Shown: positions 49,819-58,852 of the stretch, in pieces
Layout: each line of letters starts with the position of its first letter
Numbering within the stretch: the first letter of the stretch is position 1
Source: Clostridia bacterium
GTDB lineage: Bacteria; Bacillota_A; Clostridia; Oscillospirales; CAG-272
NCBI GenBank assembly: GCA_017466455.1
Contig: JAFTUD010000001.1
Location: 104,892 to 168,891, forward strand
DNA length: 64,000 nucleotides
Reading direction: 5' to 3'
Position numbers and translations under genes: made by a program
Notes under the pieces: generated by a model
The model's database searches: none
The model's input: only the letters and a program-made list of their open reading frames with translations
What the model was told of the DNA's origin: nothing

Positions 49819-50427
49819 TTAAAGTGCCTTCTTTATAGCATCGAGAAGCTCATCATACTCCTCAAATGCAGGAAGCTGAGGATAGTCAGCCTTGATTTTG
49901 TCCGTGCTCTTGAAAAGGAAGCCCGCCTTAGAATTTAAAATCATTCCAAGGTCATTATAGCTATCTCCGCTTGCAATTGTTTCAAATCCAACGCTTTGAA
50001 GCGCCTTAACGGTTGAAAGCTTTGATTTTTCAACTCTCATTCTGTATCCTGTAATTTCGCCGTTATCAGCTACCTCAAGAGTGTTGCAAAAAATTGTAGG
50101 CATGCCAAGCTTTTTCATAAGAGGCGCGGCAAACTGTGTAAATGTATCACTTATAATGATAACCTGCGTAATAGAGCGAAGCTCGTCAAGAAACTCCTTA
50201 GCACCGTCCATCGGCTCGATTTTTGCAATCGTGTCTTGAATTTCCTTAAGTCCAAGACCGTGCTCCTTTAAAATGCCAATACGATATTTCATAAGCTTGT
50301 CGTAATCGGGCTCATCACGGGTAGTTTTTCTAAGCTCGGGAATACCCGTCGCCTCCGCAAATGCAATCCAAATCTCGGGAACTAAAACGCCCTCAAGGTC
50401 AAGACAAACTATGTTAAGATTACTCAT
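49819..50427 (-). CDS. thrH: ThrH-type phosphoserine phosphatase/homoserine phosphotransferase
   Basis: The 202-residue HAD-superfamily enzyme has the N-terminal LDLEGVLVPEIW (about 8-19, the phosphorylated aspartate being first), the IIISDTF motif (about 92) and GDSYNDLGM (about 152). In the family it removes phosphate from phosphoserine and can pass it to homoserine. The start at 50427 gives the normal ThrH length and follows a G-rich TGGGGG sequence; the reading to 50502 has no ribosome binding site. It stands alone, away from serine or threonine genes. Confidence 0.9.
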   Translation of the reverse strand: MSNLNIVCLDLEGVLVPEIWIAFAEATGIPELRKTTRDEPDYDKLMKYRIGILKEHGLGLKEIQDTIAKIEPMDGAKEFLDELRSITQVIIISDTFTQFAAPLMKKLGMPTIFCNTLEVADNGEITGYRMRVEKSKLSTVKALQSVGFETIASGDSYNDLGMILNSKAGFLFKSTDKIKADYPQLPAFEEYDELLDAIKKAL

Positions 50428-50495
50428 AAAATGTACCCCCAAAAAATTTGATAGACATATTTTAACACATAAAATCACATTTGTCAACTTTATAT

Positions 50496-50524
50496 TTGAC
50501 ATTTTGAATAATATGTGATAAAAT
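50496..50524 (+). promoter_or_regulatory. Promoter of the lipoprotein protease
   Basis: TTGACA (50496-50501), a 17-bp spacer and TAAAAT (50519-50524) lie 40 bp before the start codon. Confidence 0.75.
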
Positions 50525-50564
50525 ATATTTGTTAATTATCTTAAATATTTAAAATGGAGAGAAT

Positions 50565-52415
50565 ATGAAGAACAAAATTATTATATTTTTTGTAATGCTT
50601 CTTGCCGTTTTGTGCCTTGTGTCCTGCGGAGATGAGGACGGAATACCGACGGAAAACAGTAGCGAGGGAGCGCATACCCACGCCTTTGTAAGCACAGTAA
50701 TCGCCCCTACCTGCACAGAGCAGGGCTATACCCTTATGGAATGCGAATGTGGCGCGGTTGGAAAGCAAAACTATGTTGACGCCACAGGACACGACGAGGG
50801 CACGGTAATAAGCGTGTCGTCGCCAAGCTGTGATAAAGAGGGTAAAAAGGAAAAATACTGTAACACCTGCAAACAGCTTATTGAGGAAATTACCGTTCCA
50901 AAGCTATCCCATGTCTACTCAAATAAGACATATCCCGCAACCTGTGTTGATAAAGGCTATACAACCCATATTTGTAAGCTTTGTAGCCATACCTACGATG
51001 ATGCCTTCACCCCGCTTGAGCCACATGATGAGGGTGAGCCTGTAATCACTAAAAACCCCACCTGTAAATCAACGGGAGAGGCAGAATACCGCTGTGAGTG
51101 GTGCGATGCGCTTATCCGTAAGCAAACGCTCAGCGCAGTTGCGTGTAGCTATATTTCATACCCGGTGGAAAAGACCGAGCAAAAGGACGCGCATACCCTT
51201 TATGTATGTAAAACCTGCGGTGACTCATACGAGGGACCGTATGTAAACTCCGAAACCCTCGCACAGGCAACCGCCAAGGAAATCTATGCAAAATCAAAGG
51301 ATGCCCTTGTTGAAATCCTTTGCCTTGACAGAAAGGGCGACAGAATGGCAGTCGGCACAGGCTTCTTTATTTCCGCCGACGGCTATATTGCAACAAACTA
51401 TCATGTAATAAGGGGCGCGTATCAGCTCTCAATCACTAAATACAGCGGTGGCGAGTCTACAACAAGCGTCAAGCTCGTAGCATACGATGTGGCGCAGGAT
51501 GTCGCAATTCTGAAGGTTGAAACGAGTGATGAGGTGTACCTTGAAATTTCATCGTCAGCTCCCGAAATGGGCGACAATGTGTATGTAATCGGTAGCACAC
51601 TCGGTCTTACGGGCACCTTTACTCACGGAATGATTTCAAACGAAAACAGATACATAAACGGCAAATACTGCATCCAATTTACCGCGCCTATCTCGGGCGG
51701 AAACAGCGGAGGACCGCTTCTTGACAGCACAGGTAAGGTTATAGGAATTGTTACCCTTACGGTGGACCAAGCCCAAAACCTCAACTTCGCTATAAAAGCG
51801 TCCGCCGTTCAAGCGGTAAATAACGAAAAATTAGCCACTCCCCTTGACATTTCAGTTCATTATAACGATACTATTGACAAAAATGCGGTTCACATTCTCA
51901 AGTATTACATAATGAATAACAACACCTACCATAAGGATGAGGTTTACTACATTTACACCTTTGACCCGCAAACCCAAACGAGCCTTGGCAGAGAATACTA
52001 TTATGTGTACGACAGCAAGGAGGATAAGCTCTATATCCAAATCGACCTTATAGCATCAAAAACGGGAATGAACCGCCTTACAATCACAGTCGAACTCGAC
52101 GATGATAACGACGGAAAATTTGCGGTAAATATGTACGATTATAATTATGCTCAGCAAACAATCGTAGGCTACCTTGACCATAAGGCAACGCTTAAGGTAA
52201 TGGGCTCAACCCTCAATCAGGACTACTTTGACAGGGTGTTCCCCGATGTTGAAATAAAATATCTTGAAACCAATACCGATAGCCCGCCGACAACGATGAA
52301 AATACTTTTCTATCAGTCCTATACAAGCCTTGTGGCTAAGTTCGCAAATATGCTCTTATCATCTCAAACGGGCATTACCGCAGAGAAGATGGGCATCACC
52401 CTTCCAAGCGTGTAA
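50565..52415 (+). CDS. Lipoprotein trypsin-like (HtrA-type) serine protease with N-terminal His/Cys modules
   Basis: The signal peptide ends LVSC (lipobox near residue 21), predicting a membrane-tethered extracellular protein. Residues about 35-225 contain about four His/Cys modules (phrases such as APTCTEQGY, CNTCK, CKLCSHTY and CEWCD) of the same kind as in the giant surface proteins. The protease domain (about 260-430) has a full catalytic triad: histidine in NYHVIRGA (about 280), aspartate in QDVAILKVE (about 312) and serine in GGNSGGPLL (about 380). About 185 residues of unknown type follow in place of the PDZ domain of HtrA. A role in processing or quality control of surface proteins is an inference from the shared modules. 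Confidence 0.88.
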   Translation: MKNKIIIFFVMLLAVLCLVSCGDEDGIPTENSSEGAHTHAFVSTVIAPTCTEQGYTLMECECGAVGKQNYVDATGHDEGTVISVSSPSCDKEGKKEKYCNTCKQLIEEITVPKLSHVYSNKTYPATCVDKGYTTHICKLCSHTYDDAFTPLEPHDEGEPVITKNPTCKSTGEAEYRCEWCDALIRKQTLSAVACSYISYPVEKTEQKDAHTLYVCKTCGDSYEGPYVNSETLAQATAKEIYAKSKDALVEILCLDRKGDRMAVGTGFFISADGYIATNYHVIRGAYQLSITKYSGGESTTSVKLVAYDVAQDVAILKVETSDEVYLEISSSAPEMGDNVYVIGSTLGLTGTFTHGMISNENRYINGKYCIQFTAPISGGNSGGPLLDSTGKVIGIVTLTVDQAQNLNFAIKASAVQAVNNEKLATPLDISVHYNDTIDKNAVHILKYYIMNNNTYHKDEVYYIYTFDPQTQTSLGREYYYVYDSKEDKLYIQIDLIASKTGMNRLTITVELDDDNDGKFAVNMYDYNYAQQTIVGYLDHKATLKVMGSTLNQDYFDRVFPDVEIKYLETNTDSPPTTMKILFYQSYTSLVAKFANMLLSSQTGITAEKMGITLPSV

Positions 52416-52425
52416 AATACCTAAG

Positions 52426-52453
52426 TCAACGCACCCACGGTGCGTTGATTTTT
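52426..52453 (+). terminator. Protease gene terminator
   Basis: TCAACGCAC pairs with GTGCGTTGA and T5 follows. Confidence 0.9.
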
Positions 52454-52502
52454 ATATTATATTGCTTTGCGCACAAAATTTTTGCAAAATTTTAATATAA
52501 TA

Positions 52503-52531
52503 TTGAAAAAAACAAAGAAAAGTGCTATACT
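52503..52531 (+). promoter_or_regulatory. Promoter of the oxidoreductase-coaE gene group
   Basis: TTGAAA (52503-52508), a 17-bp spacer and TATACT (52526-52531) lie 55 bp before the start codon. Confidence 0.7.
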
Positions 52532-52585
52532 CTAATATGAGATGGCATAATCTTATGTAAAAGCACTATGGAAGGAGAGCCTTGT

Positions 52586-53707
52586 ATGAAAATAGGACTT
52601 ATCGGCTTCGGCTCAATGGGTAAAACTCACGCATACTGCGTTGAAAACCTAAAATATTTTTTTAACCCGTGCCCGAGCGTGCAAATATACGGCGTATGCA
52701 CTAAAAATATTGAAAACGCCAAAACCGCGTGCGAAAAATTTTCTCTCGGCTTCTATACCGATAATGAGGATGATATAATCTACAACCCCGAAATTGATGC
52801 GATTGATATATGCACCCCAAATATCTACCATTACGAAACCGCTAAAAAGGCTATCTTAAACGGCAAGCATGTGTATTGTGAAAAACCGCTTGCGGTAACG
52901 AGTGAGCAGGCAAGGGAGCTTGCAAGCCTTGCAAGGGAGCATGGAGTGCGTGCGCAAATCGTGTTCAATAACAGATTTTTGAGCGCAGTAATCCGCGCAA
53001 AGCAGATTGTAGACAGCGGTGCGCTCGGTCGCCTCTTGTCCTTCAAGGCAAGATACCTTCATTCAAGCGCAACCGATACCTCAAAAAAAGCAGGCTGGAA
53101 GCAAAATAAGGATATTTGCGGTGGCGGAGTTCTCTTTGACCTCGGCTCGCATGCCATTGACCTTATCTACTACCTCGGCGGTGAGCTTGAAAGCGTAATA
53201 GGTAAGAGCCAAATTGCATACCCCACCCGTGTCGGAATGGACGGAGAGGAGTGGCAAACAAATGCCGATGAGGCGTTTTATATGATAGCTAAGCTAAAAT
53301 GCGGAGCAGTCGGCACAATAGATGTTAGTAAGATAGCCGTAGGCTCAAATGATGACCTCTCGTTTGAAATAAACGGTGAGCAGGGTAGCCTTCGCTTCAG
53401 CCTTATGGATATGAACTTCCTTGAATACTACTCAAAATCAAGGAGCGATTCTCCCCTTGGCGGTGAGTGCGGATATACAAAAATAGAGTGCGTCAACCGC
53501 TATGAAGCCCCCGCAGGCATCTTCCCGGGAATAAAAGCCCCAATAGGCTGGCTAAGAGGCCATATCGGAAGCATGCACGCCTTTTGTGCCTCGGTTGAAA
53601 ATCAAACACCCACCTGCCCGTCATTTGATGACGGCGCACATATTCAACGAGTGCTTGAATGTGCCTACCTCTCCGATAAAGAGGGTAGAGAAATTCGCAT
53701 AGACTGA
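52586..53707 (+). CDS. Gfo/Idh/MocA-family oxidoreductase
   Basis: The 373-residue NAD(P)-dependent dehydrogenase has the N-terminal nucleotide fold IGLIGFGSMGKTH (1-16), DAIDICTPNIYHYE (about 72) and the family CEKPLAV motif (about 97), then a C-terminal substrate domain with LFDLGSHAIDLIYYLGG (about 188). The substrate is likely a sugar, inositol or sugar derivative but cannot be told. The ATG at 52586 follows GGAAGGAGAG; an ATG at 52568 lies upstream of that site. It is the first of a tight gene run up to 61988. Confidence 0.9.
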   Translation: MKIGLIGFGSMGKTHAYCVENLKYFFNPCPSVQIYGVCTKNIENAKTACEKFSLGFYTDNEDDIIYNPEIDAIDICTPNIYHYETAKKAILNGKHVYCEKPLAVTSEQARELASLAREHGVRAQIVFNNRFLSAVIRAKQIVDSGALGRLLSFKARYLHSSATDTSKKAGWKQNKDICGGGVLFDLGSHAIDLIYYLGGELESVIGKSQIAYPTRVGMDGEEWQTNADEAFYMIAKLKCGAVGTIDVSKIAVGSNDDLSFEINGEQGSLRFSLMDMNFLEYYSKSRSDSPLGGECGYTKIECVNRYEAPAGIFPGIKAPIGWLRGHIGSMHAFCASVENQTPTCPSFDDGAHIQRVLECAYLSDKEGREIRID

Positions 53708-53715
53708 GGTGGATT

Positions 53716-54324
53716 ATGATTGTAATAGGTCTTTGTGGCTCAAGCGGAGCAGGAAAGGGCTATACCTGTCAAAGGCTTGCCGAGCATGGCATTTCATTCA
53801 TCGATACCGATAAGGTTTATACCGAGAGGGTCGTGTGCCGTGGCTCAAAATGTCTTAGCGAGCTTACGCAGTATTTCGGAGATGAGATTCTCGCCCCCGA
53901 CGGCTCACTTAATAAAAAGGCACTTGCGAAAATAGTCTTTGAGGGCGAAAACGCCCAAGAAAGTTTGTCCAAGCTAAACGAAATCACACATAAGCATATA
54001 AAGCGCGAAACTGAAAAAATCCTTGCCGAAAACGAGCGTAACGGAGCTGTCGCAACAGCGGTTGATGCCCCCGTGCTTTTTGAAAGCGGATTTGATAGAA
54101 TGTGTGATGTCACAATGTGCGTCACAGCCCCGAGTGAGCTTAAAATCAAGCGAATTATGGAGCGTGACGGTATAACGAGGGAAAAGGCGATGTCCCGCCT
54201 TGCCTCTCAAATAACCGATGATGAGCTGAGGGCTCGTTGCGACATTGAAATTGTCAATGACGGAAGCGATAGCCTTGATGCTCACATTATTGAAGCAGTA
54301 AAAAAATTAAATCTGAATAGATAG
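53716..54324 (+). CDS. coaE: Dephospho-CoA kinase
   Basis: The enzyme catalyses the last step of coenzyme A synthesis. The 202-residue protein has the P-loop GLCGSSGAGKG (about 4-14), the FIDTDKV segment (about 32), DAPVLFESG (about 118) and a nucleotide-lid region with KRIMERDGITREKA (about 148-161). A GAGGTGGATT site precedes the ATG 8 bases after the previous gene. It links loosely with the phosphopantetheinyl transferase at 5.4 kb, which consumes CoA. Confidence 0.93.
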   Translation: MIVIGLCGSSGAGKGYTCQRLAEHGISFIDTDKVYTERVVCRGSKCLSELTQYFGDEILAPDGSLNKKALAKIVFEGENAQESLSKLNEITHKHIKRETEKILAENERNGAVATAVDAPVLFESGFDRMCDVTMCVTAPSELKIKRIMERDGITREKAMSRLASQITDDELRARCDIEIVNDGSDSLDAHIIEAVKKLNLNR

Positions 54325-54333
54325 GAGCGTTTT

Positions 54334-55740
54334 ATGAGTAACGAAATCAAAAACGAAAAATCACAGGAGGAGCTTTTAAAGGAAAAGCTTTTCTATAAAA
54401 AGAAGAACGCCTTCTCAAGCGAGGAGCAGGGCTATAAGGAAAGAGTGCAGGAGTATGCCAAGGGCTATATGGCATTTCTTGATGCCTCAAAGACCGAGCG
54501 CGAGGCAGTTGTAGAGGGCATAAAAATGGCAAAGAGCGCAGGCTTTTCGGAGTATAAGCTCGGCGATAAAATCGAGCGTGGCGGAAAATACTACCTCAAT
54601 AATCGCGGAAAGAGCCTCTATATCTTTGTAGCAGGCACCGAGAGCATTGAAAACGGCGTTAGAATTTGCGCCTCACACATTGACTCACCAAGGCTTGACC
54701 TTAAACAGCACCCACTCTACGAGAGCGATAAAATGGCGTTTCTGAAGACCCACTACTATGGCGGAATAAGAAAATATCAATGGCTCACAATTCCGCTTGC
54801 GCTTCACGGAGTAGTTACCAAAATAGACGGCGAAACCGTAAATGTTACAATCGGCGAGGACGAGGGCGACCCAATCTTCTGCATTACCGACCTTCTTCCG
54901 CACCTTGCGCAGGACCAAGCGCAAAAGCCACTTGCAAAGGCATTCTCGGGTGAGGGCTTGAATGTCCTTATCGGTAGCGAGCCCTATGGCGAGTGCGATG
55001 AGGCGGTAAAGCTCAATGCTCTTAAAATCCTCAACGAAAAGTATGACATCACCGAAAGCGACCTTATGAGCGCGGAGCTTTCTCTCGTTCCCGCAATGAA
55101 ATCAAGGGACCTCGGTCTTGACCGTTCATTCGTTGCAGGCTACGGACACGATGACAGAGTATGCTCATACCCCGCAATCACCTCTGTCCTTGAAAATAAG
55201 GATAGCAAGCACACAATCATGTGCGTGCTTGCCGATAAGGAGGAAACAGGCAGTGACGGCGTCAGCGGAATGCAATGCGACCTCATCATGGACCTTCTTT
55301 CCGAGCTTTGTGAAAATCTCGGCGGCAACCTCAGCGTTGTAAAGGCGAATTCAATGTGCCTCTCCGCCGATGTAAACGCAGGCTATGACCCGCTTTACCC
55401 GGAGGTTTACGAAAAGCGCAACTCCGCGCTTGTAAACTCAGGCGTAGTAATGTCAAAATATACAGGCGCAAGAGGTAAAAGCGGAACAAGCGACGCAAGC
55501 GCCGAGTATGTCGCTAAGATAAGAAAAATCTTTGAGGACGGTGGCGTAATCTGGCAAACCGCCGAGCTTGGCAAGGTTGATGTTGGCGGTGGCGGTACTG
55601 TCGCTATGTATATCGCAAACCACAATATCGACACAGTAGATATCGGCGTACCCGTTCTTTCAATGCACGCGCCTATGGAGGTAATCGCTAAAAACGACCT
55701 CTATGAGGCTCATAAGGCATTCAGCGCATTTTGCAAATAA
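54334..55740 (+). CDS. M18-family aminopeptidase
   Basis: The cytoplasmic zinc peptidase releases N-terminal residues, often acidic ones. The 468-residue protein has the family metal motifs: ASHIDSPRLDLK (about 112), GYGHDDRVCS (about 269), a DKEETGSDGVSG segment (about 300, catalytic glutamate) and a C-terminal SMHAPMEV (about 443). The length is usual. It follows coaE by nine bases and has a weak TAGGAGCG site. Confidence 0.93.
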   Translation: MSNEIKNEKSQEELLKEKLFYKKKNAFSSEEQGYKERVQEYAKGYMAFLDASKTEREAVVEGIKMAKSAGFSEYKLGDKIERGGKYYLNNRGKSLYIFVAGTESIENGVRICASHIDSPRLDLKQHPLYESDKMAFLKTHYYGGIRKYQWLTIPLALHGVVTKIDGETVNVTIGEDEGDPIFCITDLLPHLAQDQAQKPLAKAFSGEGLNVLIGSEPYGECDEAVKLNALKILNEKYDITESDLMSAELSLVPAMKSRDLGLDRSFVAGYGHDDRVCSYPAITSVLENKDSKHTIMCVLADKEETGSDGVSGMQCDLIMDLLSELCENLGGNLSVVKANSMCLSADVNAGYDPLYPEVYEKRNSALVNSGVVMSKYTGARGKSGTSDASAEYVAKIRKIFEDGGVIWQTAELGKVDVGGGGTVAMYIANHNIDTVDIGVPVLSMHAPMEVIAKNDLYEAHKAFSAFCK

Positions 55741-55773
55741 TCTAAGTAAAAAAACCGAAAAGAGGATAAAATA

Positions 55774-56736
55774 ATGGACATTCTTAATCAACTCTATGGA
55801 TACGGTCTTGTACCGGTAATCAAAATCACCGATGTAAAAAACGCAGTTCCGCTTGCTAAGGCGCTTGCCGAGGGCGGTCTTAACTGCGCTGAAATCACCT
55901 TCCGTACCGCATGCGCAAAGGAAGCAATCAAGGCAGTTACCGATGCGCTTCCTACAATGCTCGTTGGTGCAGGCACGGTCCTCACTCCCGAGCAGGCTGA
56001 TGAGGCGTGGGAGGCAGGCGCGAAGTTCATCGTTAGCCCAGGTCTTAATCCAAGAGTAGTAAAGCACTGCATTGAAAAGGGCTACCCAATCCTTCCGGGA
56101 TGCGCAACCCCAAGCGAGATTGAGCAGGCTCTTGAGCTTGGACTTAAGGCTGTAAAGTTCTTCCCGGCGGAGAGCGCAGGCGGTCTTAGCATGATAAAGG
56201 CTATGAGCGCACCGTACGGCGCACTTAAATTCATGCCGACAGGCGGAATTAACGAGGAAAATATGCTCTCCTACCTCTCCTTTAATAAGATTATCGCATG
56301 TGGCGGTAGCTTTATGGTAAAGGACTCTCTTATTGAGGCAGGAAACTTTGAGGAAATCACAAGGCTTACAAGAAACGCGGTTATGAAAATGCTCGGCTTC
56401 AAGCTCGTTCATGTTGGAATTAACTGCGAAAACCAAGAAAAAGCACTTCAAGGCGCAAAACTCATTTCAAAGCTCTTCGGTCTTGACTGTAAGGTAGGAA
56501 ACAGCTCCACCTTCGCAGGCACCGAGCTTGAATTTATGCACAAGCCGTACCTCGGTAAGAACGGACATATCGCAATCGCTACAAACTTCCCCGACAGAGC
56601 AAGGATTTATCTTGAATCCCTCGGTGTAGAGTTTAATGAGGAAACCGCCGCATACGATGAGGGCGGAAAGCTCAAGGTAATCTATTTGAAGGACGAGATT
56701 TGTGGCTTTGCAATCCATCTCGTAAAGAAGAAGTAA
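55774..56736 (+). CDS. eda: KDPG/KHG aldolase fused to a C-terminal VOC-like domain
   Basis: Residues 1 to about 205 form a 2-dehydro-3-deoxy-6-phosphogluconate / 4-hydroxy-2-oxoglutarate aldolase, with glutamate in CAEITFRT (about 43), the Schiff-base lysine in AVKFFPAES (about 130) and MPTGGI (about 152). This enzyme yields pyruvate from sugar acid degradation. From about residue 212 ([12 protein letters not shown]) to the end is a second domain resembling the vicinal-oxygen-chelate (glyoxalase-like) fold, with FAGTELEFM and HIAIATN. The usual enzyme ends near 210 residues. What the extra domain does is unknown. kdgK is not adjacent. It ends two bases before prfA. Confidence 0.88.
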   Translation: MDILNQLYGYGLVPVIKITDVKNAVPLAKALAEGGLNCAEITFRTACAKEAIKAVTDALPTMLVGAGTVLTPEQADEAWEAGAKFIVSPGLNPRVVKHCIEKGYPILPGCATPSEIEQALELGLKAVKFFPAESAGGLSMIKAMSAPYGALKFMPTGGINEENMLSYLSFNKIIACGGSFMVKDSLIEAGNFEEITRLTRNAVMKMLGFKLVHVGINCENQEKALQGAKLISKLFGLDCKVGNSSTFAGTELEFMHKPYLGKNGHIAIATNFPDRARIYLESLGVEFNEETAAYDEGGKLKVIYLKDEICGFAIHLVKKK

Positions 56737-56737
56737 G

Positions 56738-57805
56738 ATGTTTGATAAGCTAAACAAAGCCGAGCAAAGGTTTAATCAAATAGAAAAGGACCTTGCCGAC
56801 CCCGATATAATCTCTAATCAGGATGAGTTTACAAAGCTCATGAAGGAGTATAAAAGCCTTTCACCCATCATTGAAAAATATCGCGAGTATAATAAAGCAA
56901 AAAGCGATATGGAGGGCGCACGCGCTCTCATGGATGAGGGCGGAGAGCTTTACGATATGGCTCTTGAGGAGTATAAGGAGTGCAAGGAAAAAATAGAGGT
57001 AATTTTACAGGAGCTGAAAATTCTCCTGATCCCCAAGGACCCCAACGACGATAAGAATGTAATCATTGAAATTCGTGGCGGTGCAGGCGGTGATGAGGCA
57101 GCATTATTTGCATATGTCCTTTACAGAATGTATAATATGTATGCCGATGCCGAGGGCTTCAAGACCGAGCTTATGAGCTGTAATGAAACAGGTCTTGGTG
57201 GCTTCAAGGAGGTTACCTTTATGATAACGGGTGAGGGCGCATACTCACGCTTCAAGTTTGAAAGCGGTGTTCACCGTGTGCAAAGAGTGCCCGAAACCGA
57301 AACACAGGGAAGAATACACACATCAACCGCCACAGTCGCAGTTTTGCCTGAGGCTGAGGAGGTAGAGGTTGAAATTTTGTCAACCGATGTAATAATTGAA
57401 ACCTGTAAGAGCAGTGGCGCGGGCGGTCAGCATGTAAATAAGACCGAGTCCGCAATTCGCTTAATCCATAAGCCAACGGGTATAGTTGTTGAATGTCAGG
57501 ATGAGCGTAGTCAGTTTAAAAATAAGGATAAGGCGTTCAAGATTCTCCGTACAAAGCTCTATGATATGAAGCAACAGGAGCAAAGCTCAAAAATCGCCTC
57601 TGAGCGTAAGAGTCAGGTCGGCACAGGAGACAGAAGCGAGAGAATAAGGACATATAACTATCCGCAGGGTCGTGTAACCGACCATAGAATAGGATATACA
57701 ATTTACTCCCTCGAGGCGTTTTTGAACGGCGATATCGGTGAAATGCTTGAAAAGCTCGCAACCGCTGACGCCGCCGAAAAGCTAAAGGGCGAGGAAAATA
57801 ACTAA
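56738..57805 (+). CDS. prfA: Peptide chain release factor 1
   Basis: RF1 recognises UAA and UAG stop codons. The 355-residue protein has the GGQ hydrolysis motif in [15 protein letters not shown] (about 225) and the decoding region [13 protein letters not shown] (about 182, with a P-x-T pattern as expected for RF1). It starts two bases after eda. In many Firmicutes prmC, which methylates the GGQ glutamine, follows prfA; here the next gene is tsaC. Confidence 0.96.
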   Translation: MFDKLNKAEQRFNQIEKDLADPDIISNQDEFTKLMKEYKSLSPIIEKYREYNKAKSDMEGARALMDEGGELYDMALEEYKECKEKIEVILQELKILLIPKDPNDDKNVIIEIRGGAGGDEAALFAYVLYRMYNMYADAEGFKTELMSCNETGLGGFKEVTFMITGEGAYSRFKFESGVHRVQRVPETETQGRIHTSTATVAVLPEAEEVEVEILSTDVIIETCKSSGAGGQHVNKTESAIRLIHKPTGIVVECQDERSQFKNKDKAFKILRTKLYDMKQQEQSSKIASERKSQVGTGDRSERIRTYNYPQGRVTDHRIGYTIYSLEAFLNGDIGEMLEKLATADAAEKLKGEENN

Positions 57806-57817
57806 GGGCTAAGGATA

Positions 57818-58852
57818 ATGATGATAACAGAGGTAGTAGACGCAAGGGATAAAGAGGGGCTTGACAGGGGCGCTGAAATAATAAAGAACGGCGGTCTTGT
57901 CGGTATTCCCACCGAAACCGTCTATGGACTTGGCGCAAATGCCTATAATGCCGAGGCGTGCCTTAAAATCTTTGAGGCAAAGGGTCGCCCCGCCGACAAT
58001 CCGCTAATAGTTCATATAGCGACACCGCAGGACGCCGAGAAAATCGCATATACAAACGAGCTTTATTATAAGCTTGCATTAAGGTTTATGCCGGGACCTC
58101 TTACCGTCATTCTTCCTAAGAGAGATGTAATCCCCCCCGAGGTCACCGCAGGACTTGATAGCGTAGCGGTTAGATGCCCCGTGCACGAAACCGCAAGATA
58201 CATAATTGAGAAAAGCGGAGTGCCGATTGCCGCACCCTCGGCAAATAAATCGGGAATGCCGTCACCAACCACCGCACAGCATGTCTTTAATGATATGAAC
58301 GGGAAAATCCCGCTTATCATTGACGCAGGACAATGCGATGTAGGCGTTGAGTCAACGGTAATTAAAATAACAAACGATAGCATAACCCTGCTTCGCCCGG
58401 GCGCGGTAACTGCCGAAATGCTTAGCGAGGTGTGTGATAGCGTGACAATATCGGGCGCAGTCATATCCGAGCTTAAGAAGGGCGAGGTCGCCCTGTCCCC
58501 GGGAATGAAGTATAAGCACTATGCCCCCGTTGCAAGCCTGTATCTTGTTGATCTTGATGAAAACGGCTTTGAGGCGCTTGTAAAGGAGAGGGCAGAGCGC
58601 GAAAAATGCGCGGTTATGTGCTACGATGAGGAAATTCCTAAATTTGAAAAAATCCCCCTTTTGCCGGTCGGTAAAAAAGAGGATATAAAGGAACAGGCAA
58701 GGAGGCTTTTTGACCTGCTAAGGCGTGCGGACGAGCTTGGCGTAGATACAGTATACGCACACCTTCCCCAAAAAAGCGGTGATTCCCTTGCAATATATAA
58801 CAGAATGATTCGCGCTTGCGCGTATAAAGTGATAGGAGAGAAAAATGGCTAA
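57818..58852 (+). CDS. tsaC: Threonylcarbamoyl-AMP synthase (Sua5 type)
   Basis: The enzyme makes threonylcarbamoyl-AMP for the universal t6A37 tRNA modification. The 344-residue protein has the YrdC domain first (about 5-205, with GGLVGIPTETVYGLGANA near 30 and RPADNPLIVHI near 60) and the additional Sua5 C-terminal domain, beginning after SPGMKYKHYAP (about 227-237). ATG codons at 57818 and 57821 are both possible. It overlaps parC by eight bases. Confidence 0.94.
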   Translation: MMITEVVDARDKEGLDRGAEIIKNGGLVGIPTETVYGLGANAYNAEACLKIFEAKGRPADNPLIVHIATPQDAEKIAYTNELYYKLALRFMPGPLTVILPKRDVIPPEVTAGLDSVAVRCPVHETARYIIEKSGVPIAAPSANKSGMPSPTTAQHVFNDMNGKIPLIIDAGQCDVGVESTVIKITNDSITLLRPGAVTAEMLSEVCDSVTISGAVISELKKGEVALSPGMKYKHYAPVASLYLVDLDENGFEALVKERAEREKCAVMCYDEEIPKFEKIPLLPVGKKEDIKEQARRLFDLLRRADELGVDTVYAHLPQKSGDSLAIYNRMIRACAYKVIGEKNG

